Assembly: GCA_031296915.1 (NCBI GenBank)
Contig: JAVDPC010000004.1
Location: forward strand, 124,001 to 188,000
Length of the DNA: 64,000 nucleotides
DNA from: Cerasicoccus frondis
GTDB lineage: Bacteria > Verrucomicrobiota > Verrucomicrobiia > Opitutales > Cerasicoccaceae
Direction of reading: 5' to 3'
In this document: positions 8,708 to 18,138 of the stretch, piece by piece
Numbering within the stretch: position 1 is the stretch's first letter
Layout: every line of letters begins with the position of its first letter
The notes under the pieces: model-generated
What the model saw: the letters and a program-made list of their open reading frames with translations, nothing else
Databases searched by the model: none
Told to the model about the DNA's origin: nothing
Position numbers and translations under genes: made by a program

Positions 8708-10249
8708 CTATTCCCACTCGATGGTGCTGGGCGGCTTGGAGCTAATGTCCAATACGACGCGGTTCACTCCTTCGACTTCGTTGATGATGCGATTGGAGAT
8801 GAGCCCGAGGACATCGTGCGGGATGTGCGCCCAGTCGGCAGTCATCGCGTCCTGGGATTCCACCACGCGCAATGCGATGACGTAGTCGTAGGTGCGCTCA
8901 TCGCCCATGACGCCCACCGTCTGCACCGGTAGGAAGACGCAGAACGCCTGCCAAACCTTGTCGTAGTAGCCCGTGCGCTTCATTTCTTCGAGGAAGATGG
9001 CGTCGGACTCCTTGAGGATGGTCAGGTACTTGCGCTTGATCTCGCCCATGACGCGCACGCCGAGGCCGGGCCCGGGGAACGGGTGGCGCCAGATCATTTC
9101 CTTCGGCAAGCCGAGCTCTTCGCCCAGCTTGCGCACTTCGTCCTTAAAGAGTTCACGTAGCGGCTCAAGCAGCTTGAGCTTCATGCGCTTGGGCAGACCA
9201 CCAACGTTGTGGTGGCTCTTGATGAGCGCTGCGGGGTTGCCGTCGATCGCGACGCTCTCGATAACGTCCGGATAAAGCGTGCCCTGCGCCAGGAAGTCCA
9301 CTTCGCCAATCTTCTTCACCGCATCGTCGAAGACGTCGATGAACACCTTGCCGATGATCTTGCGCTTCTTCTCGGGGTCGGTGACGCCCTTGAGCTTATT
9401 GAGGAAGAGATTGCCCGCCTTGACGGTCCGCAGGTCGATGTGGAAGTGTCCCTTGAACAGGTCTTCCACTTTCTCGCGTTCATTTTTGCGCAGCAGGCCG
9501 TTGTCCACAAAAACGCAGGTCAGCTGGTCGCCAATCGCGCGGTGAATCAGCGCTGCGGCAACGGATGAATCCACGCCGCCGGACAAGCCTAAAATCACAC
9601 GCTTGTCGCCGACTTGCTTACGGATTTCTTCCGTGGCCATCTCAATGTAGTTGGCCATCTTCCAGTCGTCCTTGCACTTACAGACGCCAAAGAGGAAGTT
9701 TTGCAAGATCTCCACGCCGCGCTCACTGTGGTGCACCTCGGGGTGGAATTGGATGCCGTAAAAGTTGCGTTTCTCGTCCGCGATGACGGAGTTTTCGCTA
9801 TTCTCGGTATAGGCAATGACTTCGAAACCGTCCGGGATCTTGGTCAGTTTGTCGCCGTGAGAATTCCAGACCTTAAGCGTCTTCGGCAGGCCTTTTAGGA
9901 GCTTGCCCTTCTTCTTCACGGTCATTGCGCCACGACCGTATTCGCGACGGTCACTGCGGGCCACTTCGCCGCCGAGGAGCTTGCCCATCAACTGAACGCC
10001 GTAGCAAATACCAAGCACCGGAACGCCCAACTCGAACAGCTTCTTGTCTGGCAACGGGGCATTTTTAGCCAACACGCTGCTTGGACCACCCGACAGGATG
10101 ATGCCGCATACACCGTCCTTTTTAAGCTCGGCCGCCGTCACGGAATACGGATAGATGCGCGAGTAGACATTGCACTCGCGGATGCGGCGGGCAATGACCT
10201 GAGTGTATTGGGAACCAAAATCAAGAACGGCAAGCGTCTGCTGGGACAT
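8708..10249 (-). CDS. guaA: GMP synthase (glutamine-hydrolysing)
   Basis: GuaA converts XMP to GMP using ATP and glutamine-derived ammonia. The 513-residue protein has an N-terminal class I glutamine amidotransferase domain (C82 in [22 protein letters not shown] near residue 170) and the ATP-pyrophosphatase domain with [10 protein letters not shown]. The C-terminal dimerisation/XMP region ends [11 protein letters not shown], as in full-length GuaA. It lies 36 bases downstream of a small zinc-ribbon gene; guaB is not in the window. Confidence 0.98.
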   Translation of the reverse strand: MSQQTLAVLDFGSQYTQVIARRIRECNVYSRIYPYSVTAAELKKDGVCGIILSGGPSSVLAKNAPLPDKKLFELGVPVLGICYGVQLMGKLLGGEVARSDRREYGRGAMTVKKKGKLLKGLPKTLKVWNSHGDKLTKIPDGFEVIAYTENSENSVIADEKRNFYGIQFHPEVHHSERGVEILQNFLFGVCKCKDDWKMANYIEMATEEIRKQVGDKRVILGLSGGVDSSVAAALIHRAIGDQLTCVFVDNGLLRKNEREKVEDLFKGHFHIDLRTVKAGNLFLNKLKGVTDPEKKRKIIGKVFIDVFDDAVKKIGEVDFLAQGTLYPDVIESVAIDGNPAALIKSHHNVGGLPKRMKLKLLEPLRELFKDEVRKLGEELGLPKEMIWRHPFPGPGLGVRVMGEIKRKYLTILKESDAIFLEEMKRTGYYDKVWQAFCVFLPVQTVGVMGDERTYDYVIALRVVESQDAMTADWAHIPHDVLGLISNRIINEVEGVNRVVLDISSKPPSTIEWE

Positions 10250-10285
10250 AACGGAAAAACAGTAAGGTAGTTGGAGTTAAGGGAT

Positions 10286-10519
10286 TTAAAATTTCAGTTT
10301 TTGGTTTTCGTAACCGCAAGTAGGACAACTGGCTACTTCCGCCCGCTTACGCGCAGAGTAAACTTGGCCACACTTGATGCAGTGAAACGCCACGCGTGCG
10401 CGGTCGCGGTCATAAAGATGTTTGTCTCGCCAATCATAGTATAGCCAAAGTCCGAATACCGTAAGCAATCCTGCTGCCACATAGAGCAAAGAGAACCAGG
10501 AAAATCCTATATCGATCAT
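10286..10519 (-). CDS. Small membrane-anchored zinc-ribbon protein
   Basis: A 77-residue protein with one N-terminal membrane helix (about 7-28, WFSLLYVAAGLLTVFGLWLY), then a basic/acidic linker and a four-cysteine ribbon (CIKCG at about 47-51 and CPTCG at about 65-69). This arrangement suggests an inner-membrane anchor with a cytoplasmic zinc ribbon. The function is unknown. It is co-oriented with guaA (36 bases) and lies after the hairpin that ends the ribosomal cluster. Confidence 0.75.
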   Translation of the reverse strand: MIDIGFSWFSLLYVAAGLLTVFGLWLYYDWRDKHLYDRDRARVAFHCIKCGQVYSARKRAEVASCPTCGYENQKLKF

Positions 10520-10556
10520 GTAGTGCGGGACGCATCAACGGGAATTCAAACAAGAT

Positions 10557-10583
10557 GGCGCGCCCTGCTGGCAGGTGCGCGCC
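10557..10583 (-). terminator. Probable terminator hairpin after rplQ
   Basis: Reading the minus strand, GGCGCGC at 10583-10577 pairs with GCGCGCC at 10563-10557, with an inner CCTG/CAGG pair and a four-base loop. This gives a strong 11-pair GC stem with one bulge. The downstream run (ATCTTGTTTG) is only moderately U-rich. It lies 37 bases after the rplQ stop and is a sensible end of the ribosomal operon. Confidence 0.6.
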
Positions 10584-10619
10584 GATCCGTAAAAAACTCG
10601 AGTCTCTTGCGAGCTGGAA

Positions 10620-11189
10620 TTAGTCCTTCTTCTCCTCTTCGGTCGACGCTTCGCCTTCCGCTGCAGATGCCTCGGGTTCGGCGGCGGCTTCTTCCGCAGC
10701 AGGAGCTTCTTCCACTGCAACTGCGGCTTCGGCGGGCTGCTCAGCGGCCTTTTCCTTCTTGGCGGCTGGCTTCTTACCGGAGCGCTTCGGCTTGGAGTAG
10801 CCTTCGTCGCTGCCATCGATAAGCTCAATGATGCCCATGTGAGCGCCATCGCTTTCGCGCTGGATCAGCTTGTAAATGCGGATGTAGCCACCCTTGCGGT
10901 TGACAAACTCGTTAACGCGCTCGTCGAAAAGAGCCTTAACGGCAGCCTTGTCGCGCACCTTGGCAATGGCCTGGCGACGGTAGTGCAGCTTACGTGCAGC
11001 GTCGTCGGTGGCGGCAGCCTTCTTGGCGAGGGTGATGATCTTTTCGGCGAACGGACGCAGGGCCTTGGCCTTGGCCAGGGTGGTCTCGATACGGCCATGA
11101 CGGAAAAGCGCAGCGGCGAGGTTGGCCATGAGAGCTTCACGGTGCTCCTTCTTGACGCCGAGGCTGTGACGATGTGAACGGTGACGCAT
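10620..11189 (-). CDS. rplQ: 50S ribosomal protein L17 with acidic C-terminal tail
   Basis: L17 sits near the peptide exit tunnel. The first ~125 residues (MRHRSHRHSLGVKKEHREAL, then ETTLAKAKALRPFAEKIITLA) are standard. The 189-residue protein is about 60 longer than the E. coli form because of a low-complexity Lys/Ala/Glu tail. That tail ends in AEGEASTEEEKKD, close to the N-terminal tail of S11 encoded in the same cluster. It is the last gene of the alpha operon, 40 bases after rpoA. Confidence 0.96.
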   Translation of the reverse strand: MRHRSHRHSLGVKKEHREALMANLAAALFRHGRIETTLAKAKALRPFAEKIITLAKKAAATDDAARKLHYRRQAIAKVRDKAAVKALFDERVNEFVNRKGGYIRIYKLIQRESDGAHMGIIELIDGSDEGYSKPKRSGKKPAAKKEKAAEQPAEAAVAVEEAPAAEEAAAEPEASAAEGEASTEEEKKD

Positions 11190-11229
11190 TGGTCTAAAGA
11201 ATTACAATGGTTAAAAACAAGGGGGGGAC

Positions 11230-12276
11230 TTACTCGCCAATGTTTTCGAGCAAGCGCTCGTCGAGCTTCATTCCCAGGGACAGGCCGAGCTGCTCGAGCT
11301 TTGCCTTAATTTCGTTGAGCGACTTCTTACCGAAGTTGCGGTATTTGAGCATTTCCTGCTCGGTCTTCATTGCCAGCTCGCCAACAGTCGTGATGTTCGC
11401 GTTGTTCAGGCAGTTTGCGGCGCGGACGGAAAGTTCGATTTCGTTCACGGACATGTTCAGCAGCTTGCGCAGACGGTTCTGCTCTTCGCTGATTTCCTTG
11501 GTTTCGTGGTCGAACTCAACAGTTTCCTTGCTGACCTGGTCGAACACGTCGAGGTGGTGACGCAGGATTGCGGCGGATTCCTTCAACGCATCGTCCGGAG
11601 TGACGCGACCATCCGTGGTGACCTCGAGGATCAACTTGTCATAATCGGTCATTTGGCCAACACGGGTCTGCTCCACGTGATACTTCACGAGGCGAACCGG
11701 GCTGAAAAGGGAGTCAATCGGGATCAGGCCAATGACTTGCTCTTCCGGCTTGTTTTGCTCGGCGGTGGCGTAACCGCGACCCACGCGAACTTCAAACTCG
11801 GCCAGGAAACGCATCGGCTTGTCGAGCGTGCAGATGACTTGGTCCGGGTTGAGGACTTCGACATTGCTGTCCGGCTTGATGTCGCCAGCGGTAACAGCGC
11901 CTTCCTTGTTCACATCGAGCAGCAGCTTGACGGGCTCGCGCTTATGGGAAACGAGGAGAACCTTCTTGAGGTTAAGGACGATGTCCGTGATGTCCTCGAC
12001 GACGCCTTCGAGGCTTTGGAATTCGTGGTCAACATTGTCGATCTTGACTGAGCTAAAGGCGGCGCCTTCGATGGAGCTCAGGAGGATGCGACGCAGGCTG
12101 TTGCCAATCGTGTGGCCGTAGCCGGTTTCAAACGGCTCTGCGGTGAACAGGGCGTACGTGTCAGTTGCCGTCGACTCGTCTTTGACGAGGCGCTTTGGCA
12201 GCTCGAACTTGCCCAGGCGCTTGGTGCGCGAGGTGAAATTAGTGTCGGTGGCTGGTGCTTCTTCGACAGTGCTCAT
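11230..12276 (-). CDS. rpoA: RNA polymerase alpha subunit
   Basis: The alpha subunit nucleates RNA polymerase assembly and contacts UP elements and activators. The 348-residue protein has the N-terminal assembly domain (FETGYGHTIGNSLRRILLSS; GVVEDITDIVLNLK) and the C-terminal domain from about 265 (IELSVRAANCLNNANITTVG, KYRNFGKKSLNEIKAKL). It lies between rpsD and rplQ, the usual alpha-operon order. Confidence 0.98.
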   Translation of the reverse strand: MSTVEEAPATDTNFTSRTKRLGKFELPKRLVKDESTATDTYALFTAEPFETGYGHTIGNSLRRILLSSIEGAAFSSVKIDNVDHEFQSLEGVVEDITDIVLNLKKVLLVSHKREPVKLLLDVNKEGAVTAGDIKPDSNVEVLNPDQVICTLDKPMRFLAEFEVRVGRGYATAEQNKPEEQVIGLIPIDSLFSPVRLVKYHVEQTRVGQMTDYDKLILEVTTDGRVTPDDALKESAAILRHHLDVFDQVSKETVEFDHETKEISEEQNRLRKLLNMSVNEIELSVRAANCLNNANITTVGELAMKTEQEMLKYRNFGKKSLNEIKAKLEQLGLSLGMKLDERLLENIGE

Positions 12277-12358
12277 TACTTCCGATTTAATTGATTGATA
12301 GTGGCCGCGGGCGAAAATGGGGAAAGGGGAACGATGCGTTCCCCTGTTTAACTAAATT

Positions 12359-12967
12359 TTATCGGCTGTAGTATTCAACGATGATCTGCAGGTTAATGTC
12401 CTGCTCCATCTCGTCAACTGCCGGTTCGCGACTGACGGTGCCGCGAATCGCATCGCGCTCCATCGCCATCCACGCAGGGACGGTGCGGAACTGCGTTTCT
12501 TCCAGGCAGCGAGTGGCCAACTGGCGCGAAGAGGTGCGGTCGCGCACTTCGATTACGTCGCCGGGACTCACGGAGTAGCTGGGGATGTCCACCTTGTGGC
12601 CATTCACCTTAATGTGACCGTGGTTGACAAACTGACGGGCCGCACGGCGGGTCTTAGCCAAACCGAGGCGGTAAATAACATTGTCCAAACGCATTTCAAG
12701 CATGCGCAGGAAGATTTCACCCGTAACGCCGCGCTGATTCTTCGCCTTAGCGAAGGTGAGACGGAATTGCTTTTCCGTCAGGCCGAACATAAAGCGAAGC
12801 TTCTGCTTCTCATTCAGACCGATTGCGTAATCGGAGGACTTGCGGCGCAGGCGTGGGCCATGCTGGCCGGGAAGGTACGGCTTGCGCTCGAATGCCTTGT
12901 TCGGGGCGAAGATCGCCTGCGCGAAGCGGCGGTTGATGCGTGTGGTTGGTCCGGTATAACGAGCCAT
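12359..12967 (-). CDS. rpsD: 30S ribosomal protein S4
   Basis: S4 is a primary 16S rRNA binder and, in many bacteria, the alpha-operon autoregulator. The 202-residue protein has MARYTGPTTRINRRF at the start and the S4 RNA-binding domain (MRLDNVIYRLGLAKTRRAAR). N-terminal zinc-binding cysteines are absent, so this is the cysteine-free form. It is 82 bases after rpsK. Confidence 0.97.
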   Translation of the reverse strand: MARYTGPTTRINRRFAQAIFAPNKAFERKPYLPGQHGPRLRRKSSDYAIGLNEKQKLRFMFGLTEKQFRLTFAKAKNQRGVTGEIFLRMLEMRLDNVIYRLGLAKTRRAARQFVNHGHIKVNGHKVDIPSYSVSPGDVIEVRDRTSSRQLATRCLEETQFRTVPAWMAMERDAIRGTVSREPAVDEMEQDINLQIIVEYYSR

Positions 12968-13049
12968 GATAGTTTAATGATGGGTGGCAGTCTCGTATAT
13001 TAACGCTTTCCGGATTGCCATCACCGGGAAGCTAGAAAGTGAATTTAGA

Positions 13050-13589
13050 TTAAACGCGGCGACGCTTTGGTGGGCGGCAGCCGTTGTGCGGAACTGGAGT
13101 TGCGTCGGTGATGCCAGTGACGATCAAACCGAGGCTCTGCAATGCGCGGATTGCGGAGTCACGGCCCATGCCCGGGCCCTTAACCTTGACGGAAACTTCC
13201 TTCATGCCGTGAGACAAGGCAACCTTGCCAGCGTCCTGAGTCACCACCTGAGCCGCATAAGCGGTGGACTTGCGGGAACCACGGAAGTTCATCTTACCGG
13301 CGCTGGACCAGGAGATAACGTTGCCATTGGTGTCCGTAAAGGTGACCTTGGTATTGTTAAAAGTAGCCAGGATGTGAACAACGCCGCTGTGGATGTTCTT
13401 GCTGCCCTTAGCTTTACGAATCTTACCAATGCCGAGGTCTTCGGTCAACAGATCCTTGGCGCTGGGCTGGCCGGACTTCTTTTCTTCTTCGCCTTCAGCG
13501 GAAGCTTCACCCTCAACTGCGGCTGGGGCTTCTTCGTCCTTGGTGGCGACGGCGGCTTCCGCCGCTTTCTTTTGTTCTTCTTCGCTCAT
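13050..13589 (-). CDS. rpsK: 30S ribosomal protein S11 with acidic N-terminal extension
   Basis: The S11 core begins near residue 60 ([20 protein letters not shown]) and ends with the expected basic [10 protein letters not shown]; it lies on the 30S platform. A ~55-residue Glu/Ala/Lys-rich N-terminal extension, absent from most S11 proteins, includes [13 protein letters not shown], nearly repeating the L17 tail. The start is the only good ATG near the 18-base gap from rpsM, and the extension is in frame with normal coding flavour. It is presumably disordered at the ribosome surface. Confidence 0.95.
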   Translation of the reverse strand: MSEEEQKKAAEAAVATKDEEAPAAVEGEASAEGEEEKKSGQPSAKDLLTEDLGIGKIRKAKGSKNIHSGVVHILATFNNTKVTFTDTNGNVISWSSAGKMNFRGSRKSTAYAAQVVTQDAGKVALSHGMKEVSVKVKGPGMGRDSAIRALQSLGLIVTGITDATPVPHNGCRPPKRRRV

Positions 13590-13607
13590 TAGATAGTGAC
13601 TAAAAGG

Positions 13608-13979
13608 TTACTTCTTCTTGCCAGCAACGGTCTTGCGACCGCCCTTGCGAGTGCGGGCGTTAGTCTGAGTGCGCTGACCGCGAACTGGCAAACCGCGCTG
13701 GTGGCGGAGGCCGCGGTAGCAGCGAACTGCCTGCAAGCGCTTCAGGTTGGCGATGACATCGCGACGGAGGTCACCCTCAACCGGATAGCCGTCTTCCTGG
13801 ATTTGCACGGCGAACTTGTTCAGCTCTTCTTCGCTGAGTTCGTGGGCGCGGCGGTTCGGATCGATGCCGGTCTGTTCGCACAGCTTCTTGGCGCGGGTCG
13901 GTCCGACGCCATAGATGTATTGCAGCGAGTATTCGATCTTCTTACCGCTGGGGATGTCGACTCCAAGTAAACGTGGCAT
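13608..13979 (-). CDS. rpsM: 30S ribosomal protein S13
   Basis: S13 in the 30S head contacts 5S/23S bridges and P-site tRNA. At 123 residues it is of normal length, with PRLLGVDIPSGKKIEYSLQY and CYRGLRHQRGLPVRGQRTQT. It follows map by 73 bases; rpmJ (L36), often just before rpsM, is not encoded here. Confidence 0.97.
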   Translation of the reverse strand: MPRLLGVDIPSGKKIEYSLQYIYGVGPTRAKKLCEQTGIDPNRRAHELSEEELNKFAVQIQEDGYPVEGDLRRDVIANLKRLQAVRCYRGLRHQRGLPVRGQRTQTNARTRKGGRKTVAGKKK

Positions 13980-14052
13980 TTCGTGTTAAAAGTGTTAGGT
14001 GTGTAAACAGGGAAAAGCGGAGAAAATAGCAAATTCAGCCGCTTTGGAAAGC

Positions 14053-14838
14053 TTATTTTTTCGGAATTGTTAAAATTTCTGGTTCGTCCTCCGTAACCAG
14101 AACCGTGTGTTCAAAATGGGCCGCCGGCTTACCATCTTTGGTGCGGGCAGTCCATTGGTCCTCATCTTCCACCAAATCGTAGCTTCCGGCGACCACCATC
14201 GGCTCGATGGCGAGCGTCATGCCCGGATAAAGCTTCGCGCCGGACTTGGGGCGACCGAAGTTGGGGATTTGAGGGTCTTCGTGCATCGTGCGGCCCACGC
14301 CATGTCCCACAAAGTTGCGGACCACGTTGTAGCCGAAGCTTTCGACGTAGGACTGAACCGCGTGGGAAATGTCCCCCACCCGATTGCCAGCCTTCGCCTG
14401 AGCAATGCCGAGCTTGAGCGCTTCTTGAGTGCGCTCGACGAGCAACTTCATATCGTCACTGACGTTCCCCACGAGAACCGTGCGCGCATTATCGCCCACG
14501 AAACCGTTGTAAGTCACGCACACATCGACAGTGATGTTGTCGCCTTCTTTGAGCGTAACGCCCATTTTGCCGATGCCATGCACCACCTCGTCGTTGACCG
14601 ACAGGCAGGTATGGCCCGGATAAATTTTCTCGCCGACGCGGTAGTTGTAGCAAGCGCTCTCGGCGCCCATCTCCGCGATCAGCTTTTTGCCTTCCTGGTC
14701 GATATCGTAAGTCGTCACGCCGGCTTTAACCATTTGGCAAAGCTTATCCAACACCGTCGCCGCAATGACGCACGACTCACGCACAGCCTCGACTTCTTCG
14801 TCGGGTCGGATGGATCGGTAACTGCGTTTGCGAAGCAT
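14053..14838 (-). CDS. map: Type I methionine aminopeptidase
   Basis: Map removes the initiator methionine from new proteins. The 261-residue metalloenzyme has the pita-bread fold signatures: VNDEVVHGIG (substrate His), VDVCVTYNGFVGDNART (two metal Asp residues), FVGHGVGRTMHEDPQIPNF (metal His) and the Glu residues in LAIEPMV and HFEHTVLVTED. It sits between secY (30 bases) and rpsM, a common spc-operon arrangement, here without adk or infA. Confidence 0.96.
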   Translation of the reverse strand: MLRKRSYRSIRPDEEVEAVRESCVIAATVLDKLCQMVKAGVTTYDIDQEGKKLIAEMGAESACYNYRVGEKIYPGHTCLSVNDEVVHGIGKMGVTLKEGDNITVDVCVTYNGFVGDNARTVLVGNVSDDMKLLVERTQEALKLGIAQAKAGNRVGDISHAVQSYVESFGYNVVRNFVGHGVGRTMHEDPQIPNFGRPKSGAKLYPGMTLAIEPMVVAGSYDLVEDEDQWTARTKDGKPAAHFEHTVLVTEDEPEILTIPKK

Positions 14839-14868
14839 GGTGAAGGAAGGACGCGACAGAAAGGCGTC

Positions 14869-16377
14869 TTATTGAACGATGTTAAATTGGAGGAGCACCC
14901 AGGATACCAAGCCGATGACCAACAGTGCGCCACAGGCAGTCCATAGAATGCCGACGTTCATCGTCTTCACTTCGGCAACATCCACCATCTGGCGGGTCCG
15001 GGACTTGGAGCGGTTGCGCGCCTTCCCCTTCTTGAGGAAGCCGTCGTAGTGACGGTTCAAGAGGTAAGTCTCGATTTGACGCATCGTGTCCAAAGTAACG
15101 CCAACGGCGATCAGCGTGCCGGTGCCGCCAAAGAATTGAGTAACCTTCCACGGGATCTGCAACCATTGGCCCAGGATGAGCGGCAGAATTGCGATCAAAG
15201 TCAGGAATAGCGCGCCAGCTAAAGTCAGGCGGGTCATGACGAAGTCGAGGAACTTGGCCGTCGGTTCGCCAGGGCGAACGCCAGGAATGTAGCCGCCGTT
15301 GCGCTTCAATTCGTCCGCAATTTGAATCGGTTTGAACATGATCGACACCCAGAAATAGGAGAAGCCCATGATCAACATCGAATAGAAGATGTAGTAAAAC
15401 CAGTGGTCAGGGCTGAGCCAAGCGCCGATGTCACGGAAGAAATCCTGCCCAGTCGCGCCCGCGAGCGCGCCCAGCAGATAAGTCGGGAACATCAAAATAG
15501 CACTCGCGAAGATGACCGGCATCACGCCTGCGTAGTTTACTTTGAGCGGGAGGAATGAGCTTTGGCCGCCCATCACTCGCCGCCCCACCATACGCTTGGC
15601 GTACTGGACCGGGATTTTGCGCGTCGCCTGCGTCACCGCCACGATACCGGCAATCACCGCCACCAGGAAGATGAGCATCGCTGCGAACTGGCCAATCGAA
15701 ATACTGTAAGCCGCGCCAGCGCCAGCAGTCAGGCCTTCGTAGGCGAAGCTGACGGCGGAGGGCAAGTCGGCCAAAATACCGATCGTAATCAAAAGGGAAA
15801 TACCGTTGCCGATGCCACGCTGGGTGATCTGCTCACCGATCCACATCAGCAGGACGGTGCCCGCGGTCAGGAAGATCGTCGAGGTGATCAAGAACCACGT
15901 CGGGTCGATCAAAACGATGCTGCCATATTGCTCAACAGAGAAGCCCTGGAAGAACTCGCCCGGATTACGGAGCAGCGTGAGGTTCAGCAGAACCGACTGC
16001 ACCAAAGCAATCGCGATCGTCAGGTAACGGGTGTACTGCGTGATCTTCTGGCGACCGGTTTCACCCTCCTGCTGGAGTCGGGCGAGACTGGGCACCACTG
16101 CGCCCATCAACTGGAGAATAATCGATGCGCTGATGTACGGCATGATGCCGAGCGCAAAGACCGCACCATTCAACAGCGCGCCCCCCGTGAACATGTTGTA
16201 CAAGCCAAATAGACCGGCGTCGGCAGCTTCCTCGAAGAACCGCTGAAGCGGTCGCGGGTCGATGCCAGGCAACGGAATATTTGCCCCAACACGGGCAATG
16301 AAGATCATCCCGAACGTAAAGAGGATTTTGCTCCTCAGCTCGGGGATTTTAAAGCAGTTGACGAAAGCGTTGGTCAT
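14869..16377 (-). CDS. secY: Preprotein translocase subunit SecY
   Basis: SecY is the protein-conducting channel of the Sec translocon. The 502-residue protein has the ten-helix pattern, the N-terminal IPLPGIDPRPLQRF and GIMPYISASIILQL motifs, and the cytoplasmic loop ...RRVMGGQSSFLPLKVNYAGVMPVIFA. It is about 60 residues longer than E. coli SecY, mainly in loops. The gap to rplO (159 bases) holds an imperfect hairpin. Confidence 0.98.
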   Translation of the reverse strand: MTNAFVNCFKIPELRSKILFTFGMIFIARVGANIPLPGIDPRPLQRFFEEAADAGLFGLYNMFTGGALLNGAVFALGIMPYISASIILQLMGAVVPSLARLQQEGETGRQKITQYTRYLTIAIALVQSVLLNLTLLRNPGEFFQGFSVEQYGSIVLIDPTWFLITSTIFLTAGTVLLMWIGEQITQRGIGNGISLLITIGILADLPSAVSFAYEGLTAGAGAAYSISIGQFAAMLIFLVAVIAGIVAVTQATRKIPVQYAKRMVGRRVMGGQSSFLPLKVNYAGVMPVIFASAILMFPTYLLGALAGATGQDFFRDIGAWLSPDHWFYYIFYSMLIMGFSYFWVSIMFKPIQIADELKRNGGYIPGVRPGEPTAKFLDFVMTRLTLAGALFLTLIAILPLILGQWLQIPWKVTQFFGGTGTLIAVGVTLDTMRQIETYLLNRHYDGFLKKGKARNRSKSRTRQMVDVAEVKTMNVGILWTACGALLVIGLVSWVLLQFNIVQ

Positions 16378-16397
16378 TTGGATGACAGCGGGTGGGT

Positions 16398-16518
16398 TTC
16401 AAAAGAGAGAAGGCAGAAGGCAGATGGCAGAAGTGTCGAGATATTAATCTTCGATAACCAGGGTAAAAATTCTGACGAACATCACCCCTTCTGCCCTCTT
16501 CCTACTGCCTTCTCCCTC
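16398..16518. repeat. Imperfect inverted repeat between rplO and secY
   Basis: A purine-rich run of agaaggcag-type units at about 16401-16433 faces a complementary pyrimidine-rich run (cttctgccctcttcctactg) at about 16486-16518. Folded RNA would give a long imperfect stem in the rplO-secY spacer. Confidence 0.6.
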
Positions 16519-16536
16519 GATAAGTGCTGTTTGGCG

Positions 16537-17013
16537 CTATTCGGCTGATTCCTGGGTTGCAGCTTCGGCTTTACCCGAAACGATCACCTTGCCGCCAGCG
16601 GCTTCGATCTTGCTCTGGGCCGAACCGGAGAACTTGTCAGCGGTCACGGTCAACGCGCGGGAGATTTCGCCATCGCCGAGCACCTTGATGAGTTTCGCCT
16701 TGGCGCGGATCAGACCAGCCTTGACCAAGGTGGTGCGGTCCACGACGTCGCCTTCCACGCGCTCGAGGTCGCTGAGGTTGACGATGGCGTAATCAGTGCG
16801 GAACTTGTAGTTGTTGAAACCACGGTGCGGCAGACGACGATACAGCGGGATGTGACCGGACTCAAAGCCGATGCGAACGCTACCGCCAGCGCGGGCCTTT
16901 TGACCCTTTTGACCGTGGGTGGAGGTTTTACCACGACCGGAGCCTTCACCGATACCGACGCGTTTGCGACGGCTGCGGGCGCCCGGGACGTTTTTCAGAT
17001 TATGAAGTTTCAT
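16537..17013 (-). CDS. rplO: 50S ribosomal protein L15
   Basis: L15 is a late-assembly 50S protein. The 158-residue sequence starts MKLHNLKNVPGARSRRKRVG, continues with the glycine/arginine-rich GSGRGKTSTHGQKGQKARAG, and has the C-terminal globular domain, with a short extra acidic tail. It follows rpsE by 52 bases; rpmD (L30), often between them, is absent. Confidence 0.97.
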   Translation of the reverse strand: MKLHNLKNVPGARSRRKRVGIGEGSGRGKTSTHGQKGQKARAGGSVRIGFESGHIPLYRRLPHRGFNNYKFRTDYAIVNLSDLERVEGDVVDRTTLVKAGLIRAKAKLIKVLGDGEISRALTVTADKFSGSAQSKIEAAGGKVIVSGKAEAATQESAE

Positions 17014-17065
17014 GACGTTGCTTGCTGGGAGGTGTGACCTGCCAATTTAGCAGTTGTTCAAAGAG

Positions 17066-17698
17066 TTAAACGATGGACTCTGCGGGAGCCGTTTCGGTTT
17101 CCTTAGCCTTGAGGCGGGAGATTTGTTCGGCCGAGCGCAGTTGACGCAGTGCGTCGAGCGTGGCGTTGACCATGGCAAAGGGCGTGTTGGAGCCCAGGTT
17201 CTTGGAAAGCACGTTGTGGATGCCAACGGCTTCGAGGACCGCGCGAACACCGCCGCCAGCGATAACGCCAGTACCGTCGGTGGCCGGGCGAAGCAGCACG
17301 CGACCGCCATCCTTAACGCCGAAGCATTCGTGCGGGATCGTGGTGCCCTTCAGGCGAACGGATTCCATGTTGGCGCGTGCGCGCTCAGTGCCCTTGCGGA
17401 TTGCTTCCGGCACTTCCTTGGCCTTACCGTAACCGAGGCCGACTTGGCCCTTGCCGTCGCCAACGACGACGAGCGCCGCAAAGCTGAAGCGACGACCGCC
17501 CTTAACGACCTTGGCGCAACGGTTGATGTGAACGACCTTTTCGATCAGTTCCGGACCCTCTTGCTCTTGCTGTTGGCCGCGGTTGCGGTCATTACGATCA
17601 CGACGGCGTCCGCCGCGTTCGCCGCCTTGGCGATTGCCGCCGCCTTGGCGATTTCCGCCACCGGGGCGTGATTGCTGAGTGTTTGGCATGTTGCTCAT
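17066..17698 (-). CDS. rpsE: 30S ribosomal protein S5 with Gly/Arg/Gln-rich N-terminus
   Basis: S5 takes part in decoding fidelity. The core from about residue 50 ([20 protein letters not shown], then [20 protein letters not shown]) is standard. About 45 extra N-terminal residues form a low-complexity [17 protein letters not shown] tract before it, giving 210 residues against about 167 in E. coli. It follows rplR by 12 bases. Confidence 0.96.
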   Translation of the reverse strand: MSNMPNTQQSRPGGGNRQGGGNRQGGERGGRRRDRNDRNRGQQQEQEGPELIEKVVHINRCAKVVKGGRRFSFAALVVVGDGKGQVGLGYGKAKEVPEAIRKGTERARANMESVRLKGTTIPHECFGVKDGGRVLLRPATDGTGVIAGGGVRAVLEAVGIHNVLSKNLGSNTPFAMVNATLDALRQLRSAEQISRLKAKETETAPAESIV

Positions 17699-17710
17699 AT
17701 CGTGATCCGA

Positions 17711-18076
17711 TTAGAAGTTAAGGCCAGCTTCACGAGCGGCGTCGGCGAAAGCCTTGACGCAACCGTGATAACGGCGACCAGCGCGGTCAAATACAATGGT
17801 CTCAACGCCTGCAGCCTTGGCCTTCTCTCCCAGGTTCTTACCCAGAGCGGTGGCGCCGGCGACATTCGGCTTGAGGTTTTCCTCGCGAACATCCTTAGCC
17901 AAAGTCGATGCGGATACGATCGTCTTTTGCTCAACGTCATTGATGAGCTGGGCATGGATGTGCTGGTTGGTGAAGGTAACCGTCAAGCGCGGACGGGCGG
18001 CTGTGCCCACAACGCGCTTGCGAATGCGCCAACGGCGCTTCTGGCGGTTTTGACGAAGTTTTTCTGCAAGTTTCAT
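17711..18076 (-). CDS. rplR: 50S ribosomal protein L18
   Basis: L18 binds 5S rRNA with L5 and L25. The 121-residue protein has RRKRVVGTAARPRLTVTFTN-like N-terminal and GRRYHGCVKAFADAAREAGL C-terminal signatures, normal in length and order (rplF-rplR-rpsE). Confidence 0.96.
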   Translation of the reverse strand: MKLAEKLRQNRQKRRWRIRKRVVGTAARPRLTVTFTNQHIHAQLINDVEQKTIVSASTLAKDVREENLKPNVAGATALGKNLGEKAKAAGVETIVFDRAGRRYHGCVKAFADAAREAGLNF

Positions 18077-18138
18077 GACTTATCCAGTCTTACAAATTTT
18101 CAATAATTAAGAATAACGCGATCCAACTAAACGTTGGC

